The position numbers and the translations under genes are program-made. Below the pieces are notes generated by a model. That model searched no databases. It had not been told where the DNA came from and worked only from the letters and a program-made list of their open reading frames with translations. From Alphaproteobacteria bacterium (GTDB taxonomy: Bacteria; Pseudomonadota; Alphaproteobacteria; RF32; CAG-239), in NCBI GenBank assembly GCA_017501665.1, contig JAFVWM010000036.1, positions 124,001 through 188,000 of the forward strand: a stretch of 64,000 bases of DNA, read 5' to 3'. This document shows, piece by piece, positions 7,227 through 14,788 of this stretch (within the stretch, counting starts at the first letter, position 1; each line of letters starts with the position of its first letter).

Positions 7227-9488
7227 ATGGATAATATTTTCGAACTTACCGATGACGACACAAAACAAGATAATGCATCATTTTTGATGCCTCATTTTGC
7301 GTGGCTTGATGAATTAAATACCGAACAAAAAAGCGCTGTACAAACGACACAAGGTCCTCTTTTGGTATTGTCCGGAGCCGGAACCGGTAAAACAAAGGTT
7401 TTAACCACTCGTTTAGCCTATATCTTATCCAAACATTTAGCTCAACCTTGGGAATGCTTGGTTGTAACCTTTACCAATCGTGCCGCCAAAGAAATGAAAG
7501 AACGTGTTTATAATATGATTGGCGAAGCATCTTCTTCCGTTTGGCTTGGCACTTTTCACGGAATTTGCGTAAAAATATTACGCAACTATGCCGAACTTGT
7601 CGGTATTCACAATAACTTTACCATCTTAGGCGAAGACGACCAAAAACGCCTTGTTAAACAGATTATGGAACAAAATGGTATTGATGATAAAAAATATCCT
7701 CCGCAATCAATTGTCGAAAGAATAAGTCTGTGGAAAGATAAAGGTATCAGTGTTGAAAAATGTTGCCAAAATTTCAAAGAAAATACCCTAACCAAAATTT
7801 ATAAAATATATCAATCCCGTCTAAAAGAACTTAACTGTGTCGATTTTGGCGACATAATTTTATATACTTTAGAAATATTGCTAAATAATAAAGATATTTT
7901 AGATAAGTATCAAGAACGATTCAAATATATAATGGTTGATGAGTATCAAGACACAAACATCACTCAATATATGCTGATTCGCCTACTCGCTCAAAAACAC
8001 CGCAATCTTTGTTGTGTCGGCGATGACGACCAATCAATTTACTCTTGGCGCGGTGCCGAAATTGAAAATATATTGCGTTTTAACAAAGACTTTGATGATG
8101 CTGTTATTATCAGACTTGAACAAAATTACCGTTCAACCCAACATATTTTATCGGCAGCCTCTTCACTTATAACCAACAATTCAGGACGCTTAGGCAAAAC
8201 ATTGCGAGTAGCCGAAAACTCACCTGCACAAAAAGTAGATAATTCCAAAATCAAAGTAGTAAGTACCTATTCCGGCGACGACGAAGCCGGATACATTACC
8301 GAAGAAATCGAAAACTCATGCCGTGACGGATATTCATATTCGGAAATGGCTGTTTTGGTGCGTACAGCTTCCCAAACCAGAGCTATCGAAGAAAAATTTG
8401 TAACCGAGGCGATTCCTTATCAGGTAATCGGCGGACTAAAATTCTACGAACGAGCAGAAATAAGAGATGCCCTTGCCTATTTCCGAGTCATTATCCAACC
8501 TCATGATGACTTGGCATTTGAACGCATTATCAATAAACCTGCTCGCGGTATAGGCGCCAAAACAGTTGAAAAATTCCAAACAGAAGCTCGAACAAACCAT
8601 ATTTCAATGTATATGGCGGTCGAAAAAATGCTCGCCGAAGGTGTAATAAGCGGAAAATCAAAAACTTCACTTCAAAACTTAATGGAAAATTTTAAGCATT
8701 GGCGCGACTTATCAATATCTGTTTACCCGGACGAACTTGCCGGTCTTGTTCTGGAAGAAAGCGGATATTTTGAAATGTTAAGAAACGACACTTCTGCCGA
8801 AGCTCCCGGACGTATCGAAAACTTAAAAGAACTTATTAACGTTATGAGCGATACCGAAAATTATCCTAATTTGGCATCATTTATGGAACACGTTTCTCTG
8901 GTTACCGATACTGACAATCAAACAAATGAAAACAAGGTACGCATTATCACCCTACACTCAGCTAAAGGTTTAGAATTTAATGTGGTATTTCTACCCGGTT
9001 GGGAAGAAAATTTGTTCCCTCATCAACGCTCTCTTGATGAAGGTGAAAATGCCTTGGAGGAAGAACGGCGCTTGGCTTATGTTGCCATAACCCGAGCTAA
9101 ACATCGCTTATATATTTCGATGGCACACACTCGCCGAGTATATGGACAATGGCAAAACAATTTGCCCTCACGTTTTATTAATGAACTTCCGCGTGCCAAT
9201 ATCGAACTGATTAACAAATGTTCATACTACAGCTCAAATCAGTCATATTTTCGTCCCAATCAAAATAAAAACAAATATGATAATCCTTACGAAGAAACAA
9301 CTTACGACGGCGACAAAAGATATAGCTACACCAAAGAAAAAGTGCATAACAATGTGGGCAAAAAAGTATTCCATCAAACCTTCGGTTACGGCCAAATTGT
9401 TGCCCAAGACGGTAACACCGTACAAGTATGTTTTCAATCCGGCGGAATCAAAAAATTGATGAGCTCATATTTGAAAATTGTCGGATAA
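7227..9488 (+). CDS. UvrD/PcrA-type superfamily 1 DNA helicase
   Basis: 753 residues with all SF1A motifs in order: Walker A GPLLVLSGAGTGKTKVL, motif II VDEYQDTN, motif III QSIYSWRGA, motif IV LEQNYRST, motif V ITLHSAKGLEF and motif VI YVAITRAKHRLY. The last 45 residues (VGKKVFHQTFGYGQIV...YLKIVG) resemble the Tudor-like C-terminal domain that links UvrD/PcrA to RNA polymerase. The enzyme unwinds DNA 3'-5' in nucleotide-excision and mismatch repair. Length is normal. Whether to call it uvrD or pcrA is a matter of convention; uvrA is also in the window. Confidence 0.93.
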   Translation: MDNIFELTDDDTKQDNASFLMPHFAWLDELNTEQKSAVQTTQGPLLVLSGAGTGKTKVLTTRLAYILSKHLAQPWECLVVTFTNRAAKEMKERVYNMIGEASSSVWLGTFHGICVKILRNYAELVGIHNNFTILGEDDQKRLVKQIMEQNGIDDKKYPPQSIVERISLWKDKGISVEKCCQNFKENTLTKIYKIYQSRLKELNCVDFGDIILYTLEILLNNKDILDKYQERFKYIMVDEYQDTNITQYMLIRLLAQKHRNLCCVGDDDQSIYSWRGAEIENILRFNKDFDDAVIIRLEQNYRSTQHILSAASSLITNNSGRLGKTLRVAENSPAQKVDNSKIKVVSTYSGDDEAGYITEEIENSCRDGYSYSEMAVLVRTASQTRAIEEKFVTEAIPYQVIGGLKFYERAEIRDALAYFRVIIQPHDDLAFERIINKPARGIGAKTVEKFQTEARTNHISMYMAVEKMLAEGVISGKSKTSLQNLMENFKHWRDLSISVYPDELAGLVLEESGYFEMLRNDTSAEAPGRIENLKELINVMSDTENYPNLASFMEHVSLVTDTDNQTNENKVRIITLHSAKGLEFNVVFLPGWEENLFPHQRSLDEGENALEEERRLAYVAITRAKHRLYISMAHTRRVYGQWQNNLPSRFINELPRANIELINKCSYYSSNQSYFRPNQNKNKYDNPYEETTYDGDKRYSYTKEKVHNNVGKKVFHQTFGYGQIVAQDGNTVQVCFQSGGIKKLMSSYLKIVG

Positions 9489-9499
9489 GACCTCATAAT

Positions 9500-9534
9500 A
9501 AAACCCCCGATTTTTTTCAAATCGGGGGTTTTGG
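9500..9534. terminator. Bidirectional terminator
   Basis: AAAACCCCCGATTT pairs with AAATCGGGGGTTTT, a GC-rich stem flanked by A and T tracts. It lies between the helicase stop and the convergent orphan gene, and can serve both. Confidence 0.9.
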
Positions 9535-9535
9535 T

Positions 9536-10387
9536 TTATGAATGATACTTTGAAAAAATACGTCCAAATATATTACTATTTTTCTTTGGCTTAATCATTT
9601 CGATTTTACCATTAACATCCTTATATCCGCCTAATAACTTTCCTTCCGGTGTATAAAAGGTAACGGCTCGATTAGCTCCATGTTTAATCGCACCATCAGA
9701 GATAACTAACGATCCTTTTTTCAAAAACGGAGCACACTCTTTAGGAACTCCACCACCAATCTCACTTTCACCTGTAGCAATATTGCTATACCTTACTGAG
9801 CAACAATCATCATCTTCACTAAACTCGCTTAAAACAAACCTTTTTGCCGGACATCTTATACTAGAAAAGCTGCTTTCATATGTCTTAAAATCACTATTAT
9901 CGTCTAATCCTGCCAACGTTTCATTTATTCTTCTTTCATTAGCCCATATGCGTGCACTAGTATCAAAATACACACCTTGATAGCTTTCCTTTGTTTCTTC
10001 CAAAGATTTTTTGATTTCTTTATCATTTTCACTCGTATATAAGAACACCATTTGTCCGACAGACATTCCCTTATGCTCTTCGGCAAACTCAATATACCTC
10101 TTATCCTGTTTTAAATATTCGACATAATTAAACATATCAAAATTTTCATTGCTTACCACTTTGATAAACTTTTTCATCAAACTATCATCCACATCTAACC
10201 GCGGTAATTCATTTACTAATTTATTTATATCTACAACAGTTTGAACATCTTTATAACTGCGAAAAGCCTCCGTATTACAGATAGTTCTTATATTTAATGG
10301 TGAAAATTCCTTCATTGTTTCGTTCATGTTTTTTTCATATGTATCTAGATATTTATGGGGCGTTGTATCTAAACTTTTAATAGACAT
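9536..10387 (-). CDS. Orphan cytosolic protein, possibly papain-like fold
   Basis: 283 residues, no signal peptide. The C-terminal third resembles the orphan at 52582-53604: a Cys-Cys pair (C195-C196 in DDDCCSVRY), then LKKGSLVIS...KHGANRAVTFY and LLGGYKDVNGKIEM, parallel to the MKRGDIVFL...RHAMLCYD...LLLGF strand pattern of NlpC/P60-like proteins. The equivalent catalytic His is not exactly aligned (H236 is shifted), so activity is uncertain. GGAGAG lies about 6 nt before the ATG. Monocistronic, inserted between a helicase gene and a tRNA cluster. Family not recognised with confidence. Confidence 0.6.
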   Translation of the reverse strand: MSIKSLDTTPHKYLDTYEKNMNETMKEFSPLNIRTICNTEAFRSYKDVQTVVDINKLVNELPRLDVDDSLMKKFIKVVSNENFDMFNYVEYLKQDKRYIEFAEEHKGMSVGQMVFLYTSENDKEIKKSLEETKESYQGVYFDTSARIWANERRINETLAGLDDNSDFKTYESSFSSIRCPAKRFVLSEFSEDDDCCSVRYSNIATGESEIGGGVPKECAPFLKKGSLVISDGAIKHGANRAVTFYTPEGKLLGGYKDVNGKIEMIKPKKNSNIFGRIFSKYHS

Positions 10388-10640
10388 CTTATCTCTCCTT
10401 GTTCATATAGATGTTAATCTCGTTTATATTTTGCTTTGCAGAGTTTAAATGTGTGTGTGTGCCTGTGTGTAGATTTTTGCCATTTTCACACTTACTACTT
10501 CCTTGATATTACGCATTATTTCACACATTTTACTAACTCTTATCTTGGTTAATATATATCTTATACTACTATATTTTTAAGATTAAGTAAATACCTTTTA
10601 GACAAAAAAACAAAAACATCATGCCTGAGCGAATAAAACA
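10388..10640. other. Gene-free upstream region
   Basis: About 250 bp of AT-rich DNA without a credible coding frame. It contains a short GT-rich tract (near 10450-10472) and presumably the promoter of the gene starting at 10387; I cannot pick out a confident -35/-10 pair. Confidence 0.4.
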
Positions 10641-10748
10641 TGCGAAACTAGATACCAAAGAACGAACCCTAGGTTCGACCTCAAGAGAAGTCAAAAAAAG
10701 AGGTCACACACAAGGTGTAACCTCTTTTTTAATTGGCGATCTCGAGAG
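10641..10748. repeat. 108-bp direct repeat, copy 1 (includes tRNA-Arg 3' end)
   Basis: Identical to 10841-10948 at 106 of 108 positions (differences at 10711 and 10719). It holds the palindrome CGAACCCTAGGTTCG, a terminator hairpin and, at 10734-10748, the last 15 bases of the tRNA-Arg gene including CCA. Here the tRNA sequence stops, so this copy is a truncated tRNA end. The period between copies is exactly 200 bp. Confidence 0.85.
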
Positions 10749-10758
10749 AAGTGCTAAG

Positions 10759-10788
10759 TAAAAACAACCGTTGCTCCGGTTGTTTTTG
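10759..10788. terminator. Hairpin between repeat copies
   Basis: AAAACAACCG / CGGTTGTTTT with a 6-nt loop, flanked by A and T tracts, can terminate in either direction. It is followed by no gene, which suggests a remnant of a former transcription unit. Confidence 0.6.
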
Positions 10789-10840
10789 TCTGCAAACTCT
10801 TTGTAATATCTTGTTGAGCAAGCGAAATTTTTTGAGCTGT

Positions 10841-10948
10841 TGCGAAACTAGATACCAAAGAACGAACCCTAGGTTCGACCTCAAGAGAAGTCAAAAAAAG
10901 AGGTCACACATAAGGTGTGACCTCTTTTTTAATTGGCGATCTCGAGAG
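10841..10948. repeat. 108-bp direct repeat, copy 2 (runs into tRNA-Arg)
   Basis: Second copy; its right end continues into the complete tRNA-Arg gene. The hairpin arms here are fully complementary, whereas copy 1 has a mismatch from the change at 10719, so this copy looks like the functional one. Confidence 0.85.
10893..10930 (-). terminator. Terminator of the tRNA genes
   Basis: AGAGGTCACAC / GTGTGACCTCT with T tracts on both sides, starting 4 nt past the CCA of tRNA-Arg on the minus strand. Expected to end the tRNA-Met/tRNA-Arg transcript. Confidence 0.75.
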
Positions 10949-11010
10949 GATTCGAACCTCTGACCCACAGCTTAGAAGGCTGTTGCTCTATCCAGCTGAG
11001 CTACGAGACC
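10934..11010 (-). tRNA. tRNA-Arg (TCT anticodon)
   Basis: 77 nt, complete cloverleaf. The acceptor strand GGTCTCG pairs with CGAGATC (one G-U), followed by the discriminator G and an encoded CCA. The D-loop has TAGCTCAGCTGGATAGAGC, the anticodon loop CTTCTAA gives TCT, and the T-arm has GGTTCGAATCC. Arg by anticodon. Fifteen nucleotides of its 3' end are duplicated 200 bp downstream. Confidence 0.95.
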
Positions 11011-11024
11011 AATAATTAAAAAAA

Positions 11025-11100
11025 TGGTAGCGGGTGAGGGATTCGAACCCACGACACAAGGATTATGATTCCTCCGCTCTACCGACTGAGCTAACCCGCC
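11025..11100 (-). tRNA. tRNA-Met (CAT anticodon), elongator type
   Basis: 76 nt with encoded CCA. The acceptor GGCGGGT pairs with ACCCGCT apart from the last position, and the anticodon loop is ATCATAA. A CAT anticodon can be initiator Met, elongator Met or lysidine-modified Ile. The first base pairs with its partner, unlike the bacterial initiator, and the body resembles alphaproteobacterial elongator Met as I recall it. Fourteen nt upstream of tRNA-Arg and probably co-transcribed. Confidence 0.85.
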
Positions 11101-11205
11101 ATCAAATTCGAACTACTTAATAATATTTATATTTCCCTTTGTCAATAAAAATTTTTAATTGTTACAAAAAAAATACATATAAAACCTTTGCAAAAGATTT
11201 TTATT

Positions 11206-11264
11206 TTACTTTACCTTATAAAGTAAGTGTTTTAACTTAATTTTAAGTTATGTTTTTTTATAAT
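11206..11264 (+). promoter_or_regulatory. motAB promoter region with two palindromes
   Basis: Two perfect inverted repeats lie in tandem: TTACTTTA-N5-TAAAGTAA (11206-11226) and TAACTTAA-TT-TTAAGTTA (11233-11250). They are followed by TATAAT at 11259-11264, about 42 nt before the motA ATG. The second palindrome occupies the -35 position, so a DNA-binding regulator probably acts here. No sigma-54 site was found. Confidence 0.45.
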
Positions 11265-11305
11265 GTATAAGAATAAAATATTTACTTACTATGGGATAAA
11301 ATGAA

Positions 11306-12079
11306 ATGGAAAAGTCTACTATAATTGGTCTTGTAGGTGGTATTACCTCTGTCACTGTCGGTATGGCGCTAAAAGGTGCCGATCCGCATGCTCTAATTAA
11401 CCCCGCAGCATTTTTAATTATTTTTGCAGGTACTGCAGCCGCAATTTTTAACGCATTTCCTATGAGTGATTTAAAAAGAGTCCCCAAACTTTTCAAATTA
11501 CTTTTCAGCGGACAACGACTGGTTTCCAAACAAGAAATTTTGGAACTTTTTGTTGCAACTGCCAAAGCATCTAAACAAGAAGGTGTTATGGCTATTGAAA
11601 AAAAAGCTAACGATGTTGCAGATCCTTTTATTCGCACAGCAATGACCATGGTTGCTGACGGCTTTAATGCAGAATTTATCTACAATGTAATTGATGCCGA
11701 AATCAAACAAATGGAAGAACGCCACCGTTCAGGAGCTCAGTTTTTTGCTCAATGCGGTATGTATGCTCCGACATTGGGTGTGCTCGGTGCGGTTATCGGT
11801 TTGATTGCCGCTCTTGGAAACTTAAGTGATATTGATCAACTCGGTCACTCTATTGCCGCAGCATTTGTCGCCACACTTTTGGGTATTTTTACCGGTTATG
11901 TTTGTTGGCACCCATTCGCTAACAAACTAAAACAAATGAATGCTCAAGAAGTTGAAATTAAGCGTATGGTTTTAGAAGGTGTATTAGCACTACAAGAAGG
12001 CGCCTCATCTATTGCCATTGAATCACGTCTTCAAGCCTATATTCCTTTAGCTGAACGTAAATCTACGCGTGATGAATAA
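11306..12079 (+). CDS. motA: Flagellar stator protein MotA/PomA
   Basis: 257 residues with four membrane helices: two at the N-terminus (STIIGLVGGITSVTVGMAL and AFLIIFAGTAAAIFNAFP) and two after a cytoplasmic loop (YAPTLGVLGAVIGLIAAL and IAAAFVATLLGIFTGYVCW). The PomA/MotA hallmark near helix 3 and the charged cytoplasmic region (EAEIKQMEERHRSGAQFF-like) are seen. It forms the ion-conducting stator with MotB. The short length and first helices resemble PomA-type stators; whether H+ or Na+ drives it cannot be read here. The ribosome site is weak (GGGATAAAATGAA). Confidence 0.92.
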   Translation: MEKSTIIGLVGGITSVTVGMALKGADPHALINPAAFLIIFAGTAAAIFNAFPMSDLKRVPKLFKLLFSGQRLVSKQEILELFVATAKASKQEGVMAIEKKANDVADPFIRTAMTMVADGFNAEFIYNVIDAEIKQMEERHRSGAQFFAQCGMYAPTLGVLGAVIGLIAALGNLSDIDQLGHSIAAAFVATLLGIFTGYVCWHPFANKLKQMNAQEVEIKRMVLEGVLALQEGASSIAIESRLQAYIPLAERKSTRDE

Positions 12080-12105
12080 TATATACAGATTTTAAGGACA
12101 ATAAA

Positions 12106-12768
12106 ATGGTAAAGAAAAAACCGCACCATCCGCCTCATGAAGAACATGCCGACGAAACATGGCTGGTTCCCTATTCCGATCTTTTAACACTTCTTTTAGC
12201 GTTATTCATCGTATTGTTCGCTTCATCAAGTATTGACAAAAGCAAAGCAGCTCAAATTCAATATGCTTTAGCAGCGGCATTCGGGGCAAGCACAATAGAA
12301 GAAGACGACGGTAATATCATAAGCTTTATTAACGATGCCAAAGATCTAAACCTTGAAGATGAAGGGGTTATCATCTCTTCTGATGCCAATGGTGCCACTC
12401 TAGAAATGACTTCAATCAACCTATTTGATACCGGTTCGGTTACATTAAAACCTGAAGCTATACCCACTATCAAAAAAATATCATTACTTCTGAATTCAAA
12501 CAAGTATAAAAAATATCGCATTGTTGTTGAAGGACACACAGATGATACCAATGAATCAGAAACCTTACCATCAAACTGGGAATTATCAGGAGCTCGTGCT
12601 GGAGCAGTAACTCGAGAAATGATTTCAAACTCTATGGATATAAATCGATTCAAGGCTGTAGGATTAGCTGAAATTTCACCGGCTTATCCTAACAAAGATC
12701 CTTACGGCGAACCGATTCCTGAAAATCGTTTAAAAAACCGTCGTGTTATTGTAAGAATTGAATTTTAA
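12106..12768 (+). CDS. motB: Flagellar stator protein MotB
   Basis: 220 residues: a short basic cytoplasmic tip, a single helix with the essential Asp (VPYSDLLTLLLALFIVLFA), a linker, then an OmpA-like peptidoglycan-binding domain (VVEGHTDDTNESETLPSNWELSGARA...NRLKNRRVIVRI). It anchors the MotA4-5 channel to the cell wall and carries the proton-binding Asp. It follows motA by 26 nt with AAGGA upstream. The C-terminal region is complete. Confidence 0.93.
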   Translation: MVKKKPHHPPHEEHADETWLVPYSDLLTLLLALFIVLFASSSIDKSKAAQIQYALAAAFGASTIEEDDGNIISFINDAKDLNLEDEGVIISSDANGATLEMTSINLFDTGSVTLKPEAIPTIKKISLLLNSNKYKKYRIVVEGHTDDTNESETLPSNWELSGARAGAVTREMISNSMDINRFKAVGLAEISPAYPNKDPYGEPIPENRLKNRRVIVRIEF

Positions 12769-12784
12769 TGTTAAGGATTATGAT

Positions 12785-13942
12785 ATGAAAACAGCAATTT
12801 GTCTACATAATGCAACTGTTATTACCGGATATTCCATAATGCACAATTGCGCAGTATATATAAAAAATTCTCAAATTGCTGATGTTTATAATGAAAAAAG
12901 GTTCAAAAATAAAAAATTCTCTACTAAGGTAAAAATCATAGACGTCAATGGAGCCTATGTTATGCCGGGCATGATAGATACACATATCCATGGTATAGGC
13001 GGTAAAGGAGCTGATGACGCAGATTACAAATCAATTCTTCATATGTCAGACGTTTTACCTCAATATGGTGTAACATCTTTTATCCCTACTTGCTGTACAG
13101 CAAAAGAAGATAAACTTATTGATAAAATAAAAGCTATTGTAAAATCCATGGGTAAAGAAAAAGGTGCTAATATTTTAGGTATGCACCTAGAAGGTCCTTT
13201 TCTTTCACCGGAAAAAATAGGTGCCCAATCATCTGATGGAATATATCCGGTAGATATAAATTTGATGAAAAGACTGTTCAAAGCCGGAAAAAACAAAATT
13301 ATAAACATGACTGTTGCACCGGAACTTAAAAATATGAGAGAACTGGCCCTGTTTTGCAATGAAAAAGGTATAATTTTACAAGCTGGTCACACTAATGCCA
13401 CATATGAACAAATGCTTGAAGGTATGCAAGCCAACATAATGCATGTAACACACTTATTTAACGCCATGCGTCCGATGCACCACCGAGAACCCGGAGTTGT
13501 AGGAGCCGTACTTATTCATCCTGAAATTTCTTGTGAAATTATCGGCGACGGTGTTCATGTTAATCCGAATTTGATCCATTTGTTAATGAAAAGCAAACCT
13601 CTAAGTCAAATAGTCCTTATTACCGATGCCTTATATCCGGCAAAAACAGATCTGTCTCAATCACCGGAACTATACTTGGACAAATGTTTTTATCGCAAAG
13701 AAGACAATGTCATAAACGGTTCGGCAATATCAATGCTTGATGGCTTTAGAAATCTTGTAAACTGGGGTGTGCCGATTGAAAAAGTTGTACGTATGGCTTC
13801 AACAAATCCCGCTCAAATTCTAAAACAAAAAAATAAGGGGCTTTTGTTACCCGGGTACGATGCCGATGTTATTGTTTTGGACAAAGATTTAAATCTGATT
13901 CACACAATTATTAACGGACAATTTGTAAAAGGAAAAATATAA
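12785..13942 (+). CDS. nagA: N-acetylglucosamine-6-phosphate deacetylase
   Basis: 385 residues of the amidohydrolase family. Visible are the N-terminal metal motif PGMIDTHIHG, HLEGPFLSPEKIGAQ, the HTNA and HLFNAMRPMHHREPG metal/substrate motifs and a late catalytic Asp (LITDALYPA). The enzyme deacetylates GlcNAc-6-P to glucosamine-6-P in cytosol. ATG 12785 is chosen since AAGGA lies 7 nt upstream; a TTG start nine codons earlier would overlap motB. The stop overlaps the nagB start (TAATG), so the two are translationally coupled. Confidence 0.93.
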   Translation: MKTAICLHNATVITGYSIMHNCAVYIKNSQIADVYNEKRFKNKKFSTKVKIIDVNGAYVMPGMIDTHIHGIGGKGADDADYKSILHMSDVLPQYGVTSFIPTCCTAKEDKLIDKIKAIVKSMGKEKGANILGMHLEGPFLSPEKIGAQSSDGIYPVDINLMKRLFKAGKNKIINMTVAPELKNMRELALFCNEKGIILQAGHTNATYEQMLEGMQANIMHVTHLFNAMRPMHHREPGVVGAVLIHPEISCEIIGDGVHVNPNLIHLLMKSKPLSQIVLITDALYPAKTDLSQSPELYLDKCFYRKEDNVINGSAISMLDGFRNLVNWGVPIEKVVRMASTNPAQILKQKNKGLLLPGYDADVIVLDKDLNLIHTIINGQFVKGKI

Positions 13943-14730
13943 TGCGTGTTATAATAAAAGATAATTCTGTTGACTGTTCAACCTGGGTTGCCGGTTATAT
14001 AGCTTACAGTATAAAAAAAGCAAAACCGACAGCAAAAAAACCTTTTGTACTGGGTTTACCTACCGGTTCAACACCTCTTGGTGTTTACAAGGAACTTATA
14101 AAACTGTATCAAAACAAAAAAATTTCTTTTGAACACGTTGTAACTTTTAATATGGATGAATATATCGGCTTATCTCCCGATGACAAAAACAGCTATCACT
14201 ATTTTATGCATGAAAACTTTTTCAATTATATAAATATAAGTCCTAAAAACATTCATATATTAAACGGTCTTACCAAAGACTATGCCAAAGAATGTGAAGA
14301 CTATGAAAACGCTATCAAAGCATATGGCGGAATTGATTTAATGCTAGGCGGTATCGGATCTGACGGACACATTGCTTTCAATGAACCGTTTTCTTCCTTT
14401 ACCTCAAGAACACGCATAAAAACCTTAGCCCCATCAACAATTAAAGATAATTCTCGTTTCTTTGATAACGACATTACAAAAGTACCATCTCAAGCACTAA
14501 CCATAGGTATCGGCACAATAATGGATGCTAAAGAAGTTATTATTATGGCAACCGGTGAAAACAAAGCCGAAGCCATTCGTTCAACAATAGAAGAACCTAT
14601 TAACCACAAATGCCCGGCATCGATACTTCAAATGCATCGTTACGGTATTATAATCTGTGATGAAGAAGCTGTAAAAAAATTGTCATCACCTACCATTCAA
14701 TATTTCAAAGATATCGAAAACAGAATATAA
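13942..14730 (+). CDS. nagB: Glucosamine-6-phosphate deaminase
   Basis: 262 residues. Key motifs: LGLPTGSTPLGVYKEL (phosphate-binding loop), TFNMDEYIGLSPDDKNSYHYFMHENFF with the catalytic Asp-Glu, and GGIGSDGHIAFNEPFSSFTSRTR with the catalytic His. It converts glucosamine-6-P to fructose-6-P and ammonia. Together with NagA and NagZ it completes a route from cell-wall GlcNAc to glycolysis. The last ~20 residues found in longer NagB proteins appear reduced, as in many alphaproteobacterial forms. Confidence 0.93.
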   Translation: MRVIIKDNSVDCSTWVAGYIAYSIKKAKPTAKKPFVLGLPTGSTPLGVYKELIKLYQNKKISFEHVVTFNMDEYIGLSPDDKNSYHYFMHENFFNYINISPKNIHILNGLTKDYAKECEDYENAIKAYGGIDLMLGGIGSDGHIAFNEPFSSFTSRTRIKTLAPSTIKDNSRFFDNDITKVPSQALTIGIGTIMDAKEVIIMATGENKAEAIRSTIEEPINHKCPASILQMHRYGIIICDEEAVKKLSSPTIQYFKDIENRI

Positions 14731-14732
14731 TC

Positions 14733-14769
14733 AAAAAAAGCTTCGTTTCTCATAACGAAGCTTTTTTTG
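14733..14769. terminator. Bidirectional terminator
   Basis: AAGCTTCGTT/AACGAAGCTT stem with A and T tracts between the convergent nagB and pheT genes. Confidence 0.88.
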
Positions 14770-14788
14770 TTATATACTTATATTTTCA

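Noticed and set aside
10450..10472. GT-rich tract as a possible phase-variable repeat
   Set aside because: Too short and imperfect; not inside a gene or at promoter spacing I can define.
10733..10963. 76-codon open frame on the plus strand
   Set aside because: It runs through the duplicated tRNA end, two terminators and into the tRNA-Arg gene; no ribosome site.
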